Shown piece after piece: positions 14,705 through 24,814 of a DNA stretch of 64,000 bases. Under the pieces are notes generated by a model. It was not told the origin of the DNA, did not search any database, and was given only the letters and a program-made list of their open reading frames with translations. Source of the stretch: Flavobacterium chilense (GTDB lineage Bacteria; Bacteroidota; Bacteroidia; Flavobacteriales; Flavobacteriaceae); contig NZ_LSYT01000001.1 in assembly GCF_001602525.1 (NCBI RefSeq), positions 496,001-560,000 of the forward strand, written 5' to 3'. Each line of letters starts with the position of its first letter. Within the stretch, counting starts at the first letter, position 1. Position numbers and translations under genes: made by a program.

Positions 14705-16402
14705 TTAGCTTAATCTAATTTCTGACACACATGCTCCTGTTGGAATCATCGGGAAAACATTGTTTTCTTTTTCGACCATGACCTCCAGGAAGTAAGAATC
14801 TTTTGAAGCAAGCATTTCGGCAACTGCAGCATCTAAATCTTCACGTTGTGTAACTTTCTTAGATTTAATATGATACCCTTCGGCAATTGCAGTAAAATTT
14901 GGATTAATCATTTTTGTTGATGCATATCTGTTGTCAAAAAACAATTCCTGCCATTGACGTACCATTCCTAAAAATTCATTGTTTAGAATTACAATTTTTA
15001 CCGGAACCTGAGTCTGGAAAATTGTTCCTAATTCCTGAATGGTCATCTGAAAACCTCCATCACCAATAATAGCCACAACTTCACGATCTGGTCTTCCCAT
15101 TTTGGCCCCAATTGCAGCCGGAAGCGCAAATCCCATTGTGCCTAATCCGCCGGAAGTAATATTACTTTTGGTTGAATTAAATTTAGCATAACGACACGCA
15201 AACATTTGATGCTGACCAACATCTGAAACGATAATTGCATCACCTTTTGAGTGTTTGTTGATCATTTCAATAGTTTCTCCCATTGAAATTCCTTTACCAT
15301 TCGTTGGATTTAATTCTTCTTTAATTACAGAATTATATTCAACTTCTCTTAATGCTTTAAATTCATTATGCCATAAATCATGAGATTTTGCATCCAATAA
15401 TGGTAATAAAGCAGCTAAAGATTCTTTTACATCCCCTAAAACAGCAACTTCTGTTTTAACGTTTTTATCAACCTCTGCAGGATCGATTTCGAAGTGAATT
15501 ACTTTAGCCTGTTTTGCGTAAGTAGCTAATTTACCTGTAACACGGTCATCAAAACGCATTCCGAAGGCAATTAAAACATCACATTCATTTGTTAGTAAAT
15601 TTGGAGCATAGTTTCCATGCATTCCTAACATACCTACATTTAAAGGATGATCTGTTGGCAGCGCCGAAAGTCCCAAAATAGTCCATGCAGCCGGAATTCC
15701 TGATTTTTCAAGAACCGCTTTAAATTCGGCTTCAGCCTGACCTAAAATAATGCCCTGTCCGAAAACAATAAATGGTTTTTTAGCGCTATTGATTAACGCT
15801 GCAGCTTCGGCAACTTTATCTAATTTTAATTTTGGAACCGGAATATAACTTCTGATTCCTGTGCATTTTTCATAACTAAAATCAAACTCATCAAACTGAG
15901 CATTTTTAGTAATATCAATTAATACAGGTCCCGGACGTCCGGAACGAGCAATATAAAATGCTTTTGCGATAATTTCAGGAATTTGAGCAGCCTCAGTTAC
16001 CTGAAAATTCCATTTTGTAACCGGAGTTGAAATTCCGATAATATCTGTTTCCTGAAATGCATCAGATCCTAATAAATGTCTTCCAACTTGTCCCGTAATA
16101 CAAACCATCGGAGTTGAATCGATTTGAGCATCAGCAATTCCGGTAACTAAATTTGTTGCTCCCGGTCCGGAAGTAGCAATTGCTACCCCCACTTTTCCTG
16201 TCGCTCTCGCATAACCCTGAGCAGCATGTGTTGCACCTTGTTCGTGACGTACTAAAACATGGTGTAACTGATCCTGGAATTTATATAATTCGTCGTAAAC
16301 CGGCATGATTGCTCCTCCCGGATAACCATAAATTAAGTCTACTCCTTCTTCTAATAAACATCTAATAACGGCTTCGGCGCCTGATATCCTAATTGTTCCC
16401 AT
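14705..16402 (-). CDS. ilvB: Acetolactate synthase large subunit (565 aa)
   Basis: ThDP-dependent catalytic subunit that condenses pyruvate with pyruvate or 2-oxobutyrate. Seen are VRHEQGATHAAQGYARATG with the catalytic Glu near residue 53, the central FAD-binding domain, and the ThDP motif GDGGFQMTIQELGTI (GDG...NN type, with ILNNEFLGMVRQWQ) near residues 440-480. It is followed by its regulatory subunit and preceded by ilvD in the same operon. Confidence 0.95.
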   Translation of the reverse strand: MGTIRISGAEAVIRCLLEEGVDLIYGYPGGAIMPVYDELYKFQDQLHHVLVRHEQGATHAAQGYARATGKVGVAIATSGPGATNLVTGIADAQIDSTPMVCITGQVGRHLLGSDAFQETDIIGISTPVTKWNFQVTEAAQIPEIIAKAFYIARSGRPGPVLIDITKNAQFDEFDFSYEKCTGIRSYIPVPKLKLDKVAEAAALINSAKKPFIVFGQGIILGQAEAEFKAVLEKSGIPAAWTILGLSALPTDHPLNVGMLGMHGNYAPNLLTNECDVLIAFGMRFDDRVTGKLATYAKQAKVIHFEIDPAEVDKNVKTEVAVLGDVKESLAALLPLLDAKSHDLWHNEFKALREVEYNSVIKEELNPTNGKGISMGETIEMINKHSKGDAIIVSDVGQHQMFACRYAKFNSTKSNITSGGLGTMGFALPAAIGAKMGRPDREVVAIIGDGGFQMTIQELGTIFQTQVPVKIVILNNEFLGMVRQWQELFFDNRYASTKMINPNFTAIAEGYHIKSKKVTQREDLDAAVAEMLASKDSYFLEVMVEKENNVFPMIPTGACVSEIRLS

Positions 16403-16581
16403 TTGGTATATTTTTTTTCAATCGCAAAAATCAATTTCAATATCAAAATTCAATGGCAATGCAAAAATAATTTCAATTATAAATTTTAAATTGATCTTTT
16501 GTTTTTTTTCACCTTTTCTTGCAATTGATTTTTGATATTGACATTGTTATTGAAATTGTTTTTTAAAATTGTAATTGAATA

Positions 16582-18255
16582 CTAATTATCGGTAACACAA
16601 CCTGTTGAGGCACTTGAAACCGATCTTGCGTATTTAAGCAAAACTCCTTTTGTAACTTTAAGCGGAGGCTGAACCCAAGCCGCTTTACGAGCTGCAAATT
16701 CTTCGTCAGATATCTTCAGGTCGATTGTATTTTTTACAGCATCGATGGCAATTATATCTCCATCTTTTACTAAAGCAATACCACCACCATCATATGCTTC
16801 TGGTGTAATGTGTCCTACGACAAAGCCATGTGAACCTCCAGAGAATCTGCCGTCTGTAATAAGTGCACAACTGCTTCCTAATCCGGCTCCAATAATTGCC
16901 GATGTTGGTTTTAGCATTTCAGGCATCCCCGGACCACCTTTTGGTCCACAATACCTGATGACGACTATATTACCTGGCTTTATTTTTCCGGCCTGAAGAC
17001 CCGGAATTACTTCAAATTCACCTTCAAATACTACAGCAGGACCTTCAAAATATTCTCCTTCTTTTCCGCTGATTTTTGCAACAGCTCCTTCAGAAGCAAG
17101 ATTTCCGTATAAAACCTGAATATTTCCTGTTGGTTTTAATGCTTTTTGAATTTCATGGATTACTTCTTGTCCGTCTTGTAAATCCGGAGTCGAAGCTAAG
17201 TTTTCAGCTACTGTTTTTCCTGTAACGGTTAAACAATCTCCATGAATAAGTCCAACTTTTAATAAATATTTCATTACTGATGGAATACCTCCAACTTCAT
17301 GAATATCTTCCATCATATATTTACCACTTGGTTTCATATCAGCAAGAACAGGAGTTCTGTCATTTATTGCCTGAAAATCATCTAAAGTGATTGTGATACC
17401 AACAGAGTGAGCCATAGCGATTAAGTGCATAACTGCATTAGTCGAACCTCCCAAAACAGCTACAATGGTAATAGCATTTTCGAAAGCCTTACGAGTCATA
17501 ATGTCTTTTGGCTTAATATCTTTTTCTAATAAAATCTTAATAGCAGCTCCGGCAGCAAGACATTCGTCTCTTTTTTCCTGACTAAGTGCAGGATTTGAAG
17601 AGCTGTATGGCAAACTCATTCCTAATGCTTCGATTGCTGAAGACATTGTATTTGCGGTATACATACCACCACAAGCACCAGCTCCGGGACATGCATTTTG
17701 GATAACACCTTTAAAATCTTCTGCCGTAATTTCGTTTTTTACTTTTTTTCCTAAAGCCTCAAAAGCCGAAACAATATTCAAAGATTCGCCTTTCCATTTT
17801 CCAGAATGAATCGAACCTCCGTAAACCATAATAGATGGGCGATTTAACCTTCCCATAGCAATTAAAGCTCCGGGCATATTTTTATCACAACCAGGAATAG
17901 CAATAATACCATCGTACCATTGTGCTCCTGCAACTGTCTCAATAGAATCAGCAATTACGTCACGGGAAACTAACGAATAACGCATTCCTTCGGTTCCGTT
18001 TGAAATTCCGTCACTTACACCAATGGTATTAAAAATAAGTCCGACCAGATCTGCATCCCAAACACCTTTTTTAACATCTTTTGCTAAATCATTTAAGTGC
18101 ATGTTACACGTGTTACCATCGTAACCCATACTAACAATACCTACTTGTGCTTTTTTTAAATCTTCTTCAGTTAAACCAATCCCGTACAACATAGCTTGCG
18201 CCGCAGGTTGTGTTTGATCTTGAGTGATGGTTTTGCTGTACTTATTTAATTCCAT
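16582..18255 (-). CDS. ilvD: Dihydroxy-acid dehydratase (557 aa)
   Basis: Iron-sulfur enzyme that dehydrates dihydroxy acids to 2-oxo acids in Val/Ile synthesis. The cluster ligands are visible as GCDKNMPG (about residue 125) and the second Cys in [17 protein letters not shown] (about 195); a conserved [10 protein letters not shown] follows. It is the first structural gene of the ilv operon. The Ile/Val-rich leader peptide and intrinsic terminator directly upstream indicate transcription attenuation by charged tRNA-Ile/Val levels. Confidence 0.95.
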   Translation of the reverse strand: MELNKYSKTITQDQTQPAAQAMLYGIGLTEEDLKKAQVGIVSMGYDGNTCNMHLNDLAKDVKKGVWDADLVGLIFNTIGVSDGISNGTEGMRYSLVSRDVIADSIETVAGAQWYDGIIAIPGCDKNMPGALIAMGRLNRPSIMVYGGSIHSGKWKGESLNIVSAFEALGKKVKNEITAEDFKGVIQNACPGAGACGGMYTANTMSSAIEALGMSLPYSSSNPALSQEKRDECLAAGAAIKILLEKDIKPKDIMTRKAFENAITIVAVLGGSTNAVMHLIAMAHSVGITITLDDFQAINDRTPVLADMKPSGKYMMEDIHEVGGIPSVMKYLLKVGLIHGDCLTVTGKTVAENLASTPDLQDGQEVIHEIQKALKPTGNIQVLYGNLASEGAVAKISGKEGEYFEGPAVVFEGEFEVIPGLQAGKIKPGNIVVIRYCGPKGGPGMPEMLKPTSAIIGAGLGSSCALITDGRFSGGSHGFVVGHITPEAYDGGGIALVKDGDIIAIDAVKNTIDLKISDEEFAARKAAWVQPPLKVTKGVLLKYARSVSSASTGCVTDN

Positions 18256-18289
18256 TATGTATTATTTTATTTAAATTTTATTCAAAAAA

Positions 18290-18314
18290 AAACCTTCCAG
18301 TACTTGGAAGGTTT
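18290..18314 (-). terminator. ilv attenuator terminator
   Basis: AAACCTTCCA (18290-18299) pairs with TGGAAGGTTT (18305-18314). On the minus strand the stem is followed by a run of T (plus-strand A at 18284-18292). It lies between the leader peptide stop and ilvD, the classical attenuator position. Confidence 0.85.
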
Positions 18315-18337
18315 GTAATATAGTTTTTCAATTATAT

Positions 18338-18415
18338 TTATACCATTCCCGATGCAGATGTGTGAATCACATTGACAACAACGACAGAAGTAATAATAAT
18401 TGAGATTTGCATCAT
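18338..18415 (-). CDS. ilvL: ilv operon leader peptide (25 aa)
   Basis: ATG 18413-18415 to TAA 18338-18340. It begins MMQISIIITSVVVVNVI: five Ile and six Val in 25 residues, clustered as III and VVVV. This is the composition of an attenuation leader in which ribosome stalling at Ile or Val codons prevents the downstream terminator (18290-18314) from forming. A second in-frame ATG directly follows the first. The attenuation mechanism is inferred by analogy with enterobacterial ilv leaders. Confidence 0.85.
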   Translation of the reverse strand: MMQISIIITSVVVVNVIHTSASGMV

Positions 18416-18432
18416 TTATTTTTTTAGTGTGA

Positions 18433-18440
18433 CAAAAGTA
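18433..18440 (-). promoter_or_regulatory. -7 box of the ilv operon promoter
   Basis: On the minus strand this reads TACTTTTG, a perfect match to TAnnTTTG, 17 bases before the leader ATG. The -33 region is only T-rich, with no clear TTTG. It implies an ilv transcript separate from the leuAB unit that ends at 18523. Confidence 0.6.
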
Positions 18441-18522
18441 TAAAAACTCTAAGAACTAAAAAAATAAAATCTCAACATTTTCAATACTTCTTGTTATTTA
18501 TTTCATTATTTTAATAAAAAAC

Positions 18523-19641
18523 TTAAACAATTGTCGACTGTCCGATATGAACATTATCATTATTAAAATACAACATATCATCTTTGCTAAAAATAAAGTT
18601 AGAAACGAACTCCCCTACTTCATTTGTACCAAATTTTGAATCCGGTTTTAAATCTACAGTAACGACTTTAAATTCAATTGCTTTTTCTACTGCTTTGTAA
18701 ATTACATTAGCTTCTTTAGTTAACCCAAAATGTTCTAACAAAAGTGCTGCTGCTAAAATCGAAGCAATCGGATTGGCAATATTTTTTCCTTTTGCCTGCG
18801 GATAAGAACCGTGAATTGGCTCAAACAAAGCATTTTTGTTTCCTAAAGATACTGATGGCAATAAACCAATTGAACCTGTAATTACGCTTGCTTCGTCTGA
18901 TAAAATATCTCCAAACAAATTCTCTGTCAAAATCACATCAAATTGTTTTGGATTTAAGATTAACTGCATCGCAGCGTTATCTACAAACAAAAAGTCTAAA
19001 GCTACATCCGGATAATCTTCGCTCACTTTCTGAACTACTTTTCTCCACAACCTTGAAGTTTCCAAAACATTTGCCTTGTCTACCATAGTTAGCTTTTTAC
19101 GTCGTTTTTGTGCCGATTTAAAAGCTAAATGTGCAATTCTGGTTATTTCTTCTTCTGAATATTCACATAAATCTGAAGCATGTGTTCCTTCTTCATTAAG
19201 TGTTTTTGCTCCAAAATAAGCACCACCTGTTAATTCTCTGAAAATAGTAAAATCAGCTCCTTCAATAATTTCTCTTTTTAAAGGAGAAGCGTCAATTAAG
19301 GCTTTATAAGGTTTAATAGGACGAATATTGGCAAACAAACCAAGCTCTTTACGAAGTTTCAATAGACCTTGCTCAGGACGTACTTTTGCATTTGGATTGT
19401 TATCATATTTTGGATCTCCAATAGCACCAAGCAAAACTGCATCTGTATTAAGACAAAGGTTTAAAGTTTGTTCCGGTAACGGATTTCCTGTTTTGTCAAT
19501 AGCAATCGCTCCCATGAGAGCTTCTTCAAAAACAAATTCATGATTGTACACTTCGCCAATGGCGTATAAAGCTTTTTTGGCTTGTAAAATTACTTCCGGT
19601 CCAATTCCGTCTCCTGGTAAAACTGCTATTTTCAAATTCAT
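18523..19641 (-). CDS. leuB: 3-isopropylmalate dehydrogenase (372 aa)
   Basis: NAD-dependent oxidative decarboxylase of leucine synthesis. N-terminal LPGDGIGPEVILQAKKAL, the substrate arginines in RPEQGLLKLRKELGLFANIRP, the family tyrosine in FTIFRELTGGAYFG, and the C-terminal NLFGDILSDEASVITGSIGLLPS and FEPIHGSYPQAKGK motifs are all present. It follows leuA by 76 bases. leuC and leuD, usually neighbours, are not in this window. Confidence 0.95.
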   Translation of the reverse strand: MNLKIAVLPGDGIGPEVILQAKKALYAIGEVYNHEFVFEEALMGAIAIDKTGNPLPEQTLNLCLNTDAVLLGAIGDPKYDNNPNAKVRPEQGLLKLRKELGLFANIRPIKPYKALIDASPLKREIIEGADFTIFRELTGGAYFGAKTLNEEGTHASDLCEYSEEEITRIAHLAFKSAQKRRKKLTMVDKANVLETSRLWRKVVQKVSEDYPDVALDFLFVDNAAMQLILNPKQFDVILTENLFGDILSDEASVITGSIGLLPSVSLGNKNALFEPIHGSYPQAKGKNIANPIASILAAALLLEHFGLTKEANVIYKAVEKAIEFKVVTVDLKPDSKFGTNEVGEFVSNFIFSKDDMLYFNNDNVHIGQSTIV

Positions 19642-19717
19642 AATGCCTCGTTCTTTATGTATTTAAATCTTATTTTTTCTCTTTCTTCTTTATTGTATTT
19701 TCTATTCTCTTTTCAAA

Positions 19718-20899
19718 CTAGCTTCTGATTAAATCACCTTCAATTTTAGCTGCTTCGATGATTTGATGAATATCAGCATCTACTACTTCTTTTTTGATAT
19801 CGGCAAATTTCAAAAACTCAACATATACAATGTCCAGTTGCACTTTAGTAAGTTCGTAACCTACTTTTTTAGCACGGTAAGCCAAAGCAGCTCTTCCGCT
19901 TCTTGCTGTAAGGATGATTGATGATTCGTTTACACCAACATCAAGCGGATCCATAATTTCGTATGTTGCTCTGTTTTTAATCACACCATCCTGATGAATT
20001 CCTGAACTGTGTGCAAAAGCATTTGCCCCAACAATCGCTTTGTTTGGCTGCACGATCATTCCCATGCTTTCAGAAACTAAACGGCTCATTTCGTTTAATT
20101 CTCTTGTATTAATATTGGTATCTAAATTTAAGTATGGATGTTGTTTGAAAATCATCACCACTTCTTCAAGTGCTGTATTTCCTGCTCTTTCTCCAATACC
20201 ATTAATAGTACATTCTATTTGTCTAGCTCCGTTAATAGCTCCTGCAATTGAATTTGCGGTAGCCATTCCTAAATCATTATGACAGTGACATGAAAGGATT
20301 ACGTTTTCGATTCCTTTTACGTTTTCTTTTAAATATTTAATTTTTGCTCCATATTCTTCTGGTAAGCAATATCCTGTAGTATCAGGAATATTTAATACTG
20401 TTGCACCGGATTTAATTACTTCTTCACAAACTTTAGCCAAGAATGCATTATCTGTTCTACCTGCATCTTCAGCATAGAATTCAACATCTTCTACGTATGA
20501 TTTTGCATGAGCTACTGCATATTTTGCTCTTGCAATAATATCTTCCGGAGTAGTTTGTAATTTGTGGAGTATATGAGATTGTGAAGTTCCGATTCCTGTG
20601 TGGATTCTAGGTTTCTTAGCATGCTTTAAGGCAGCTGCAGCAACATCAATGTCGTTTTTTACGGCTCTTGTTAGTCCGCAGACTGTTGCGTTTTCTACAA
20701 TTTTACAAATCTCAGAGACCGATAAAAAATCGCCCGGACTTGACACAGGAAAACCCGCCTCGATAATGTCAACTCCCATTTTATCAAGTCGTTCTGCGAT
20801 AACTAATTTTTGTTTCGTATCTAACTTACATCCTGGAACTTGTTCACCATCACGCAAAGTGGTGTCAAAAATTTGAACTTTCTCTCTATTCATATTCAT
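19718..20899 (-). CDS. leuA: 2-isopropylmalate synthase, short form (393 aa)
   Basis: Condenses acetyl-CoA and 2-oxoisovalerate, the first committed step to leucine. Seen are [13 protein letters not shown] (11-23), the metal-binding [12 protein letters not shown] and the family motif [15 protein letters not shown]. The catalytic TIM barrel and linker are complete, but the protein ends near residue 393, so the C-terminal LeuA dimer domain that binds leucine in about 515-residue enzymes is missing. Related short enzymes make homocitrate or citramalate, but leuB next door supports isopropylmalate. It probably begins at either of the two Mets MNMN. Confidence 0.85.
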   Translation of the reverse strand: MNMNREKVQIFDTTLRDGEQVPGCKLDTKQKLVIAERLDKMGVDIIEAGFPVSSPGDFLSVSEICKIVENATVCGLTRAVKNDIDVAAAALKHAKKPRIHTGIGTSQSHILHKLQTTPEDIIARAKYAVAHAKSYVEDVEFYAEDAGRTDNAFLAKVCEEVIKSGATVLNIPDTTGYCLPEEYGAKIKYLKENVKGIENVILSCHCHNDLGMATANSIAGAINGARQIECTINGIGERAGNTALEEVVMIFKQHPYLNLDTNINTRELNEMSRLVSESMGMIVQPNKAIVGANAFAHSSGIHQDGVIKNRATYEIMDPLDVGVNESSIILTARSGRAALAYRAKKVGYELTKVQLDIVYVEFLKFADIKKEVVDADIHQIIEAAKIEGDLIRS

Positions 20900-20928
20900 T
20901 TATTTAATGTAATTTCACATCTTGATAA

Positions 20929-20955
20929 CAAATATATATTGTACTTCTTCAGTAC
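20929..20955 (-). promoter_or_regulatory. leuA promoter with internal palindrome
   Basis: The minus-strand -7 box TATATTTG (20929-20936) is a perfect TAnnTTTG match 30 bases before leuA. Immediately upstream, between -7 and -33, is the palindrome GTACT-N5-AGTAC (20941-20955), which could be an operator. No leader peptide was found here. Confidence 0.55.
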
Positions 20956-21048
20956 GAAATTCATTTTAATGAAATTATACTGTTCATAAAACAATTTATA
21001 ACGCATTAAACAACTAAAAACCAATAAGTTACATTATTATATTTTACA

Positions 21049-22593
21049 ATGGCTAACCATCAAAAAGATTTCTTATTTGTATTAATAAAATCACTTTCTA
21101 AATCCGAAAAAAGACAGTTTAAGATTTTTGCAAGCCGTTTAGAGACGAGTTCAAATACGAAATTCATCGAATTATTTAATATTCTGGATAAATCTGAAAC
21201 TTATGATGAAAAGCTTATTTTAAAGAGCGGCATCATCAAAAAAGTTCAGCTATCGAACTTAAAATCATACTTATACAAACAAATTCTGGTAAGTATTCGT
21301 TTGAATATTCCAAGTCAGAATATCCGATATCAATTGCGAGAACAAATTGATTTTGCTGTTATACTATATAATAAAGGTTTATATAAACAGAGTTTAAAAA
21401 TTCTGGACAAAACAAAACAACAGGCTTTAGAAAATGATGAAAAATATATGGCCTATGAAATTGTTGAATTTGAAAAACTAATTGAATCTCAATATATCAC
21501 ACGAAGTATTCAGGGCCGGGCTGATGAATTAGTGATTCAGGCTAAAGAATTGAATTACCGAAATACGATTTCGAGTAAATTATCAAACTTATCACTTCAG
21601 TTATACGGAATCATGTTAAAAACCGGCTATGTAAAAAGCGATGCTGAATATAAATATATTGATGATTACTTTAATAAACATATTGCCAAACTGGATGAAA
21701 GCAAATTTGGTTTCCGCGAAAAATATTGGTTTTATAATGCTAATCTTTGGCGAAGCTTTCTGGTTCAGGACTTTTTGGCGAGTTATAAATATGCCTATAA
21801 ATGGGTGACGCTGTTTTATGATAATCCGAGCATGATTTACCTGAATCCGGTATTTTTCTTAAAAGGGAATCATTACTTTTTAGAGTCATTGTATATGTTG
21901 AAGTACAAATCAAACTTCAAGAAGTATTTAACTCTTTTAGAAGAAACAATTCAGGATCCTAAATTTCCGGTTAACGATAACATTGCTTCCTTATCATTCT
22001 TATATGTTTACAACAACAAATTAAATCTGCACATTCTGGAAGGAACTTTTGCTGAAAGCGAATATTTAATTCCGGAGATTTTAGATAAAATAAAACTGCA
22101 TAGTGAACATCTTGATGAACATCACGAAATGTTGTTTTTCTATAAAATTGCGTCTATTTATTTTGGAAATGAAAAATACAATGAATGTATCAATTACTTA
22201 GATAAGATCATCAACAATAAAAATCTAAGCATGCGCGAAGATTTAATGTGTTTTGCAAGACTTTTGTCTTTAATTGCTCATTACGAGTTAGGAAAAGATT
22301 ATTATTTAGAAAATCATCTTAAAAACACCTATAAGTTCCTGATAAAAATGAATGATTTGCATGAAGTTCAAAAGGAGATTATCAAGTTTTTAAGAAACCT
22401 GAACAATTTTTATCCTGCCGACATCAAGAAGGAATTTAAAAAAATGCATGCACGTTTTGTAGAGCTTGAAAAGAATACCTACGAAAAAAGAGCTTTCTTA
22501 TATTTAGATATTATTTCGTGGCTTGAAAGCAAAATCGAGAATCGTAAGATTGCTGATATTATAAAGGAAAAAGCGAAATTGAATAGTCGCTAA
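21049..22593 (+). CDS. Unknown helical-repeat protein (514 aa)
   Basis: No signal peptide or membrane segment. The sequence is almost entirely helical, with alternating Leu/Tyr/Phe heptads and segments such as ILYNKGLYKQSLKILDKTKQQA and YNECINYLDKIINN that read like degenerate TPR helices. The N-terminus (KDFLFVLIKSLSKSEKRQFKIFAS) is basic. It is encoded divergently from leuA and ends at a strong terminator. It resembles conserved cytoplasmic Bacteroidota proteins of unknown function; a scaffold or protein-binding role is inferred from the fold only. Confidence 0.75.
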   Translation: MANHQKDFLFVLIKSLSKSEKRQFKIFASRLETSSNTKFIELFNILDKSETYDEKLILKSGIIKKVQLSNLKSYLYKQILVSIRLNIPSQNIRYQLREQIDFAVILYNKGLYKQSLKILDKTKQQALENDEKYMAYEIVEFEKLIESQYITRSIQGRADELVIQAKELNYRNTISSKLSNLSLQLYGIMLKTGYVKSDAEYKYIDDYFNKHIAKLDESKFGFREKYWFYNANLWRSFLVQDFLASYKYAYKWVTLFYDNPSMIYLNPVFFLKGNHYFLESLYMLKYKSNFKKYLTLLEETIQDPKFPVNDNIASLSFLYVYNNKLNLHILEGTFAESEYLIPEILDKIKLHSEHLDEHHEMLFFYKIASIYFGNEKYNECINYLDKIINNKNLSMREDLMCFARLLSLIAHYELGKDYYLENHLKNTYKFLIKMNDLHEVQKEIIKFLRNLNNFYPADIKKEFKKMHARFVELEKNTYEKRAFLYLDIISWLESKIENRKIADIIKEKAKLNSR

Positions 22594-22599
22594 AACAAA

Positions 22600-22626
22600 G
22601 GCTTCCAGATACCGGAAGCCTTTTTT
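22600..22626 (+). terminator. Intrinsic terminator
   Basis: GGCTTCC (22600-22606) pairs with GGAAGCC (22614-22620), followed by six T. It ends the 514-aa gene transcript and, by its A flank, possibly also the converging peptide gene. Confidence 0.88.
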
Positions 22627-22641
22627 AGTATTTAAAACTGC

Positions 22642-22848
22642 TTATCTGCAATAACAGCATGTAGAAGTTCCTGTAAGACAAATATCTCCTCTGCCCGGCG
22701 TGTTTGATAAAACTCCGCCAGCTTCTCCGCACAATCTATCACACAAACCTATTGTTGGATTTACATACGGAAGTACGCCACCAATCATAAGTTTCTGTGC
22801 ATTTTTACTTAAAATTTCAATGTTCTTTAGGTTTTTTAATTTTTCCAT
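22642..22848 (-). CDS. Double-glycine leader cysteine-rich peptide, bacteriocin/RiPP-precursor-like (68 aa)
   Basis: Residues 1-24 (MEKLKNLKNIEILSKNAQK then LMIGG) have the pattern of the Bacteroidota GG-type leader: a K/L/N-rich amphipathic helix ending in Gly23-Gly24. Cleavage there would release a 44-residue core with six cysteines (36, 40, 57, 64, 65, 67), enough for three disulfides or thioether links, in a Gly/Thr-rich setting. No modification enzyme, peptidase-ABC transporter or immunity gene lies nearby, so export would need a system elsewhere. Function (bacteriocin or signal) is inferred. Confidence 0.7.
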   Translation of the reverse strand: MEKLKNLKNIEILSKNAQKLMIGGVLPYVNPTIGLCDRLCGEAGGVLSNTPGRGDICLTGTSTCCYCR

Positions 22849-23158
22849 AATTGTTTGATTTGTTTGTTTTTCCTACTCTTTAAGCTTTTCAGATTACGCT
22901 TTTAACTTGATTGAATTAACTGATCTTAATTCAAACGATTGTCGTCTAAGTTAAAAATAAAAAGGTAATATTCGTACAAAAAAGTAAAAAAAAATATTCC
23001 TTAAAAAACTCATTTTAAAAAAGTTATATATATCAAAGAAGCTTTCTTTTAGTTTATAAAGATGTCATTTGGATAATTATTTAAAAACAAGAAACCCGAC
23101 AAGTTGTGATAACCTGTCGGGTTTACTGAACTTCTTATCGAAGTTTTTATTTCGAAAT
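22849..23158. other. Intergenic region upstream of the GG peptide
   Basis: About 310 A/T-rich bases. The right part holds the terminator at 23092-23124. No further open frame or strong promoter was recognised, though the peptide gene must be transcribed from here. Confidence 0.4.
23092..23124 (-). terminator. Intrinsic terminator of the M1 peptidase gene
   Basis: AAACCCGACA (23092-23101) pairs exactly with TGTCGGGTTT (23115-23124), with an additional weak inner pairing. The minus strand continues into a T-rich stretch. It lies just beyond the stop of the peptidase gene. Confidence 0.75.
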
Positions 23159-24814
23159 TTATTCGATAATATTAGAAGTCGTTACATAAAAATCTTTATC
23201 TACTTCAAGTGTACGCTTTTCATCTGTTGTTTTTTCAGATTGCCATTCGGTTGTTGGTTTTAACCAGGTTTCAACTCCGTTTAATTTTACTCTTACCGGC
23301 ATGTCGAATTTAGTTACACAGTTTGTCCAGTGATATCCGAAAGTTCCGTTTTTAAACATATATTCAAAAACAGGAACTTTAGTTGTCGTCAAATATTGAG
23401 CAAATACTCTGTTGAAATTGATTCCGGATTGTGTATTAATATAATCCTGAATTTCTTTACCCGTAACAGTTTGATGATAAAAAGTTTTATTTAAGCCTCT
23501 TAAAATTGATTTCCATTTTGCATCGTCGTTGATAATCTGACGAATCATGTGCAACATATTGGCTCCTTTTGGATACATATCGCCAGAACCTTCATTATTT
23601 ACATCATAATACCCAATGATAGGTTTATCGTTATGAATGTTACGTCTGCTTCCTATTACATATTCTGCTCCGGCATCTTTTCCATAATAAAACTCAACAA
23701 ACAAACTTTCAGAATAATTGGTAAAACTTTCGTGAACCCACATATCTGCAATGTCTTTATAAGTAATGTTATTGGCAAACCATTCGTGTCCTGATTCATG
23801 AATAATAATAAAATCAAATTTTAATCCCCAACCAGTTCCACTCAAATCTTTTCCACGGTACCCCATTTTGTAATCATTACCATAAGTTACACTACTTTGG
23901 TGCTCCATACCCAAATAAGGTGCTTCGACCAATTTATAGCTGTCTTCATAAAAAGGATATGGTCCAAACCAGTTTTCAAACGCTTTTAGCATTCTTGGTG
24001 CGTCTTTAAAATGTTCTTTTGCAATGGCTAAATTGTCTCTTAAAACATAATAGCTGCAATCTAAATCTCCTTTTTCTCCTTTATATTTCTCTGAAAAGTT
24101 AACGTAATCTCCAATGTTAATATTTACACCATAATTATTAATTGGATTGGCAACATACCAATTGAAGGTTTTTGTTCCGTCTTTTTCTTTTTTAACACTT
24201 TGTAGTCTTCCGTTTGAAACATCAGTCAAATCTCCCGGAACATTTACACTAATTAGCATATTCTCTACTTCGTCATACATATGATCTTTGTTTGGCCACC
24301 AAACGCTGGCGCCCAATCCCTGACAAGATGAAGCAATAAAGTCTTTTCCGTTTTTATCTTTTTTCCAGGTAATTCCACCATCCCATGGCGGATTAACTGC
24401 TTCTTTAGGTTTTCCTCCAAATGAGATTACGATTTCTTTCGTTTCCCCTACTTTTTGACTGGCAATTAAATCGATAAAAAAAGCATTTCCGTCTCTTTCA
24501 AATTTCAATTCTTTTCCGTCTTGTGTTACTTTGTAAATCTGCATTGGTTGCTGCAAATCGATCTGCATCTTGTTATAAGCAGTTAAAACAGTATAACGAA
24601 CCGTATTTGAGCCCGTAATGGTTTTATCTTTCGGATTTACTTTAACATCTAAATGATAGTATTTTAAATCCCACCAGGCTCTTTCTTTTGTAATGCTTCC
24701 GCGTAAAGTGTCCTGATGAGTAAAAACCGTTTCTGACTTATTAAGAAGTCCTTGTGCATTGGCCGTAAAACCAAACAAAAAGGCGATAAAAACGCCACCA
24801 AAGTATTTTTTCAT
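23159..24814 (-). CDS. Secreted M1 family metallopeptidase (551 aa)
   Basis: An N-terminal signal peptide (to about residue 20, ending TANAQ) directs it to the envelope. It has the M1 layout: N-terminal beta-sandwich domain, exopeptidase motif LGMEH (301-305, in place of GAMEN), zinc motif HESGH (339-343) and the third ligand Glu362 in HESFTNY. It is shorter than full aminopeptidase N, lacking the large C-terminal helical domain, as in the leukotriene A4 hydrolase-like Bacteroidota group. It probably trims peptides outside the inner membrane. A single-gene unit. Confidence 0.88.
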   Translation of the reverse strand: MKKYFGGVFIAFLFGFTANAQGLLNKSETVFTHQDTLRGSITKERAWWDLKYYHLDVKVNPKDKTITGSNTVRYTVLTAYNKMQIDLQQPMQIYKVTQDGKELKFERDGNAFFIDLIASQKVGETKEIVISFGGKPKEAVNPPWDGGITWKKDKNGKDFIASSCQGLGASVWWPNKDHMYDEVENMLISVNVPGDLTDVSNGRLQSVKKEKDGTKTFNWYVANPINNYGVNINIGDYVNFSEKYKGEKGDLDCSYYVLRDNLAIAKEHFKDAPRMLKAFENWFGPYPFYEDSYKLVEAPYLGMEHQSSVTYGNDYKMGYRGKDLSGTGWGLKFDFIIIHESGHEWFANNITYKDIADMWVHESFTNYSESLFVEFYYGKDAGAEYVIGSRRNIHNDKPIIGYYDVNNEGSGDMYPKGANMLHMIRQIINDDAKWKSILRGLNKTFYHQTVTGKEIQDYINTQSGINFNRVFAQYLTTTKVPVFEYMFKNGTFGYHWTNCVTKFDMPVRVKLNGVETWLKPTTEWQSEKTTDEKRTLEVDKDFYVTTSNIIE

